Source: Ridgeia piscesae
Lineage: Eukaryota; Annelida; Polychaeta; Sabellida; Siboglinidae
Assembly: GCA_025642075.2 (NCBI GenBank)
Contig: JAODUO010000420.1
Coordinates: forward strand, 485,501 to 549,500
Length of the DNA stretch: 64,000 nt
Direction of reading: 5' to 3'
A program made the position numbers and the translations under genes. Positions 61,501-64,000 of the stretch are shown in pieces; the first letter of the stretch is position 1; every line of letters begins with the position of its first letter. Under the pieces are notes generated by a model, which saw nothing but the letters and a program-made list of their open reading frames with translations, searched no databases and had not been told where the DNA came from.

Positions 61501-63639
61501 CTGCTGCACCTACCCAAGCACCTTCACCTACCCCTGCACCCTCACCTACCCCTGCACCTGCACCTACCCCTGCACCTACACCTACCACTGCACCCTCGCC
61601 AACCCCTGCACCGTCACCTACCCCTGCTCCTACCCAAGCACCTCCACCTACCCCTGCACCCTCACCTACCCAAGCACCTTCACCTACCCAAGCACCTTCA
61701 CCTACCGCTGCACCCTCACCAACCCCTGCACCCTCACCTACCCTTGCACCTACCCAAGCACCTTCACCTACCCCTGCACCCTCACCTACCACTTCACCTA
61801 CCCAAGCACCTTCACCTACCCCTGCACCCTCACCTACCCCTTCACCTACCCAAGCACCTTCACCTACCCCTGCACCCTCACCTACCCCTTCACCTACCCA
61901 AGCACCTTCACCTACCCCTTCACCTACCCAAGCACCTTCACCTACCCCTGCACCCTCACCTACCCCTTCACCTACCCAAGCACCTTCACCTACCCCTGCA
62001 CCCTCAACTACCACTTCACCTACCCAAGCACCTTCACCTACCCCTGCACGGCTGAGCCCAGCACTAGGGCGGTTTCACTGCGGATCACCTGTGCCGTGTG
62101 GTTGAGGTCTCTCATCACACACTCCAGACCACCCAGGGTGACAAAGTTCTGCGCGTTGTCAATCTGGACACGAGAAAACAGATTAATTTATTATATTTAT
62201 GATAATTTGGTAACTATAATCACACTTTTTCTTTAACCATTCGACAAAAAGACAAATAAACAGGTAGTTATTTACAGTGTACATTTTCAGTGGACTAATG
62301 TATTGGTCAGTGATCAGAGTGGACTAATGTATTGGTTAGTGATCAGAGTGGACTAATGTATTGGTTAGTGATCAGAGTGGACTAATGTATTGGTTAGTGA
62401 TCAGAGTGGACTAATATATTGGTCAGTGATCAGAGTGGACTAATATATTGGTCAGTGATCAGAGTGGACTAATGTATTGGTTAGTGATCAGAGTGGACTA
62501 ATGTATTGGTCAGTGATCAGAGTGGACTAATGTATTGGTTAGTGATCAGAGTGGACTAATGTATTGGTCAGTGATCAGAGTGGACTAATGTATTGGTCAG
62601 TGATCAGAGTGGACTAATGTATTGGTCAGTGATCAGAGTGGACTAATATATTGGTCAGTGATCAGAGTGGACTAATGTATTGGTTAGTGATCAGAGTGGA
62701 CTAATATATTGGTCAGTGATCAGAGTGGACTAATGTATTGGTTAGTGATCAGAGTGGACTAATGTATTGGTTAGTGATCAGAGTGGACTAATGTATTGGT
62801 CAGTGATCAGAGTGGACTAATGTATTGGTCAGTGATCAGAGTGGACTAATATATTGGTCAGTGATCAGAGTGGACTAATATATTGGTCAGTGATCAGAGT
62901 GGACTAATGTATTGGTTAGTGATCAGAGTGGACTAATGTATTGGTCAGTGATCAGAGTGGACTAATGTATTGGTTAGTGATCAGAGTGGACTAATGTATT
63001 GGTCAGTGATCAGAGTGGACTAATGTATTGGTTAGTGATCAGAGTGGACTAATGTATTGGTCAGTGATCAGAGTGGACTAATGTATTGGTCAGTGATCAG
63101 AGTGGACTAATGTATTGGTCAGTGATCATAGTGGACTAATGTATTGGTCAACGATTAGAGTGGACTGCGATGTGTGAGACCCTGAAGACATTGACACCTT
63201 ATGACACGTGACACTCGCATGCAATGTCAGTAACAACTCAAGCATGCCTACTTCACATGTCAAATGCCAGACATTAACAGATATAATTTTCAAAGTCATG
63301 TTATTACCTGTAGTACATACCTGGTGCACGTAATACTCTGTGTTATATATATATACCTGATACAGGTAATACTCTGTGTAGTATATGTCTAGTGCACGTA
63401 ATACTCCATGTCGTACACATTCAGTGCATGTAATACTCTGTGGAATGATCTGTTGTACATACCTGGTGCAGATAATACTCTAGATCTGCAAGGATCGTCC
63501 TGAGGTGATCCTCTGACAGATCTGGCTGTTTGTATTTCCCAAGAAGGTCTTCCAGAATTTCCAGATCTGACTTCAAGACTGCGTTCATCTCGGCAAACTC
63601 CTTCTTCAGCTCATCAATGCTGCGATGCTTCGTCCTCAC
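49367..63639 (-). CDS. SIL1: SIL1, BiP nucleotide-exchange factor, 3' part, 6 exons
   Basis: Exons in coding order on the - strand: 63639-63463, 62163-62042, 58763-58502, 56036-55969, 50198-50056, 49518-49367. All junctions are GT-AG and phases agree, giving 307 codons to a TGA. SIL1 binds the ATPase domain of the ER Hsp70 BiP and releases ADP, so BiP can let go of its substrate. Visible hallmarks are an N-terminal helical segment ([13 protein letters not shown]), [15 protein letters not shown], armadillo repeats with [10 protein letters not shown] and LRHFPHAQ-like residues, the strongly conserved [11 protein letters not shown], and a C-terminal acidic segment ending in KTEL. The signal peptide and first exons lie beyond 64000. 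The overall order matches vertebrate SIL1 (about 460 residues) and not cytosolic HspBP1. Confidence 0.94.
49519..50055. other. Last SIL1 intron, unique
   Basis: A 537-bp intron without arrays, the only SIL1 intron here that has none. Confidence 0.75.
50056..50198 (-). CDS. SIL1: SIL1 exon e, conserved [11 protein letters not shown]
   Basis: The acceptor is ggtgttggttgcag and the donor is TTCACAG|gtaatg. It encodes [20 protein letters not shown], then [19 protein letters not shown]. The motif [10 protein letters not shown] is the most recognisable SIL1 stretch. A 34-bp array repeating this acceptor lies directly upstream of the exon. Confidence 0.96.
50199..55254 (-). repeat. 34-bp array repeating the SIL1 exon e acceptor, about 148 copies
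   Basis: On the - strand each unit contains acctgtacaactacagggtg and then tgtgtctactgtcc. The real acceptor sits in a variant unit, acctgtacaactagg plus a short insert and ttgcag|GGTGAG. Single-base indels are common in 51540-53900. Confidence 0.96.
55255..55968 (-). repeat. 18-24 bp array repeating the SIL1 exon d donor, about 30 copies
   Basis: The exon ends GA|gtaagtctgtctctac. Copies read gtgtaagtctgtgtctac, with a 24-bp form that inserts aataag. Units near the exon are the short form, distant ones the long form. It meets the acceptor array of exon e at 55254 with no unique DNA between. Confidence 0.92.
55969..56036 (-). CDS. SIL1: SIL1 exon d
   Basis: The acceptor is ttgtgttgttgcag and the donor is CAGGA|gtaagt. 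It reads [20 protein letters not shown] then YQ, the linker helix before the last armadillo repeat; PEKLQQYRQ-like residues occupy this place in vertebrates. It leaves two bases of a Glu codon. Confidence 0.9.
56050..56580 (-). repeat. 24-bp array just upstream of SIL1 exon d, about 22 copies
   Basis: The - strand unit is actgtgactacatcagatgt plus tgtg. The last partial unit ends about 11 bases before the AG of exon d, so it abuts the acceptor without repeating it. Confidence 0.95.
56680..57440 (-). repeat. 34-bp array in SIL1 intron, about 22 copies
   Basis: The + strand unit begins gctgttgtagacatcttgtt and ends aaaacaatggcagg. It lies between the acceptor-side and donor-side arrays of the same intron. 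Confidence 0.95.
57565..58525 (-). repeat. 42-bp array repeating the SIL1 exon c donor, about 22 copies
   Basis: On the - strand the unit is gacatgttgatggaacag|gt and continues aatgtcactctcattctctag plus t. It repeats the last 18 exon bases and the donor, and also holds a pyrimidine tract with AG. The SIL1 frame stays open through the whole array, reading [14 protein letters not shown] per unit. Confidence 0.97.
58502..58763 (-). CDS. SIL1: SIL1 exon c, armadillo repeats
   Basis: The acceptor is gtttgtgcttgcag and the donor is GAACAG|gtaatg. It encodes [20 protein letters not shown], then [20 protein letters not shown], and ends [12 protein letters not shown]. These are the central armadillo repeats. 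The acceptor lies 13 bases upstream of another possible one (gtgtgcag); the upstream site restores the conserved NPxVQ and the phase. Confidence 0.95.
58755..60075 (-). repeat. 68-bp array repeating the SIL1 exon c acceptor, about 19 copies
   Basis: On the - strand each unit contains gtgtttgtgcttgcag|taacccc, identical to the real acceptor and the first seven exon bases. The second half of the unit (attgtacttgtacttgaagt or a shorter form) has a related taacccc end. Confidence 0.96.
60078..62045 (-). repeat. 18-bp (and 45-bp compound) array repeating the SIL1 exon b donor
   Basis: On the - strand the unit is gtgcaggg|gtaggtgagg; the exon ends GTGCAGGG|gtaggtgaag. A compound unit adds gcttgggtaggtgaatggg. 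It meets the acceptor array of exon c at about 60077. Confidence 0.95.
62042..62163 (-). CDS. SIL1: SIL1 exon b, armadillo repeat
   Basis: The acceptor is ctcgtgtccag and the donor is GTGCAGGG|gtaggt. It reads [19 protein letters not shown] and ends ALVLGSAVQ plus two bases of a Gly codon. This is the start of the armadillo fold that clasps BiP. The donor is chosen because it joins in phase to the next exon as GNPRVQ, which matches the family; the in-frame TAG two bases on rules out read-through. Confidence 0.92.
62285..63165 (-). repeat. 29-bp array in SIL1 intron, about 30 copies
   Basis: The + strand unit begins gtggactaatgtattggtta and ends gtgatcaga. Variants are ttagtg/tcagtg and atgta/atata. 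It does not include a splice site of the gene. Confidence 0.97.
63305..63482 (-). repeat. Five degenerate copies of the SIL1 exon a donor region
   Basis: On the + strand the exon junction reads gtacatacctggtgcagata then atactct. Related copies begin at about 63308, 63346, 63380 and 63412. The first two still keep a donor GT on the - strand (CACCAG|gtatgt, ATCAG|gtatat); the others have lost it. Confidence 0.8.
63463..63639 (-). CDS. SIL1: SIL1 exon a
   Basis: The acceptor on the - strand is acttctgttgaacag and the donor is CACCAG|gtatgt. It encodes 59 codons from [19 protein letters not shown] to [11 protein letters not shown], phase 0 at both ends. The frame stays open upstream to 63678, but the splice acceptor is the better boundary. 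Confidence 0.9.
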
Positions 63640-63714
63640 CTGTTCAACAGAAGTCCTCAGTGTGCATGACATGACCAATCAACATCCCCAATGTACATGA
63701 CAATATCTCAATGT

Positions 63715-64000
63715 TCCCAGTGACTCTGTGAGTATGTCAGAGGTTGGTGTGGACATGTGAGGTCGGTGTGGAAGTCACTGGTTGGTGCGGATGCCAGAGA
63801 TTGGTGTAGAGTCCAGACGTTGATGTGGGGTTGGTGTGGAGGTCAAAGGTTGGTGTATAGGTCAGAGGTTGGTGTGGATGTCAAAGGTTGGTGTATAGGT
63901 CAGAGGTTGGTGTGGATGTCAAAGGTTGGTGTATAGGTCAGAGGTTGGTGTGGAGGTCAGAGGTTGGTGTGGAGGTCAGACATTGGTGTGGAGGTCAGAG
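63715..64000. repeat. About 20-bp array running off the window end
   Basis: The unit is built on ggtcagaggttggtgtggat with variants gtcaaaggttggtgtatag. It lies in the SIL1 intron upstream of exon a. Confidence 0.9.

Noticed and set aside
60230..62105. Pro/His- and Ala/Pro-rich ORFs on the + strand
   Set aside because: They read the antisense of the 18-bp SIL1 donor array. They resemble low-complexity secreted proteins only by composition.
2107..63165. CRISPR-like arrays
   Set aside because: Units are contiguous and carry no unique spacers, and the host is an intron-containing eukaryote.
1..64000. tRNA, rRNA or other structural RNA genes
   Set aside because: I saw no cloverleaf boxes or rRNA-like segments on either strand, though I could not run a covariance search.

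Overview
This is animal nuclear DNA, probably from a marine invertebrate. The genes have many small exons with GT-AG introns, and the products are animal housekeeping proteins. A non-LTR retrotransposon remnant resembles those common in molluscs and cnidarians. A lophotrochozoan source is a guess.

Two genes face each other tail to tail. On the + strand (1699-42090) lies the 3' part of a TACC (transforming acidic coiled-coil) gene: 13 exons, 463 readable codons, a KFDPL motif and a complete C-terminal coiled-coil TACC domain. On the - strand (63639-49367) lies the 3' part of SIL1, the ER nucleotide-exchange factor for BiP: 6 exons, 307 codons, armadillo repeats and a C-terminal KTEL. All exon phases are mutually compatible in both models. 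The 5' end of each gene lies outside the window or was not found.

By my coordinates about 70% of the window is head-to-tail tandem repeats (units 17-78 bp, 4 to about 260 copies), against under 4% coding exon. Nearly every long ORF here is a repeat shadow, including - strand frames above 3,000 codons.

The notable feature is where arrays sit. At least nine begin exactly at an exon-intron junction, and their unit is a copy of that junction. Five donor arrays repeat the last bases of the exon plus its GT (after 14329, 17769, 58502, 62042, 63463), and two more begin at the GT itself (28532, 55969). Three acceptor arrays repeat the intron end, the AG and the first exon bases (41286, 50198, 58763). 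Two SIL1 introns consist almost wholly of a donor array meeting an acceptor array. The result is hundreds of decoy splice sites. In three donor arrays (24, 27 and 42 bp units) the frame runs on from the exon, so a downstream donor could add whole-codon repeats. A further array expanded a 33-bp piece inside the retrotransposon's reverse-transcriptase region, so local unique DNA of any kind can seed an array.

Layout: 1-13818, 5' TACC intron with large arrays; 13819-17769, clustered TACC exons; 17770-41285, TACC-domain exons separated by arrays and the retroelement; 41286-42090, last TACC exons; 42091-49366, convergent intergenic region; 49367-63639, SIL1; 63640-64000, SIL1 intron.
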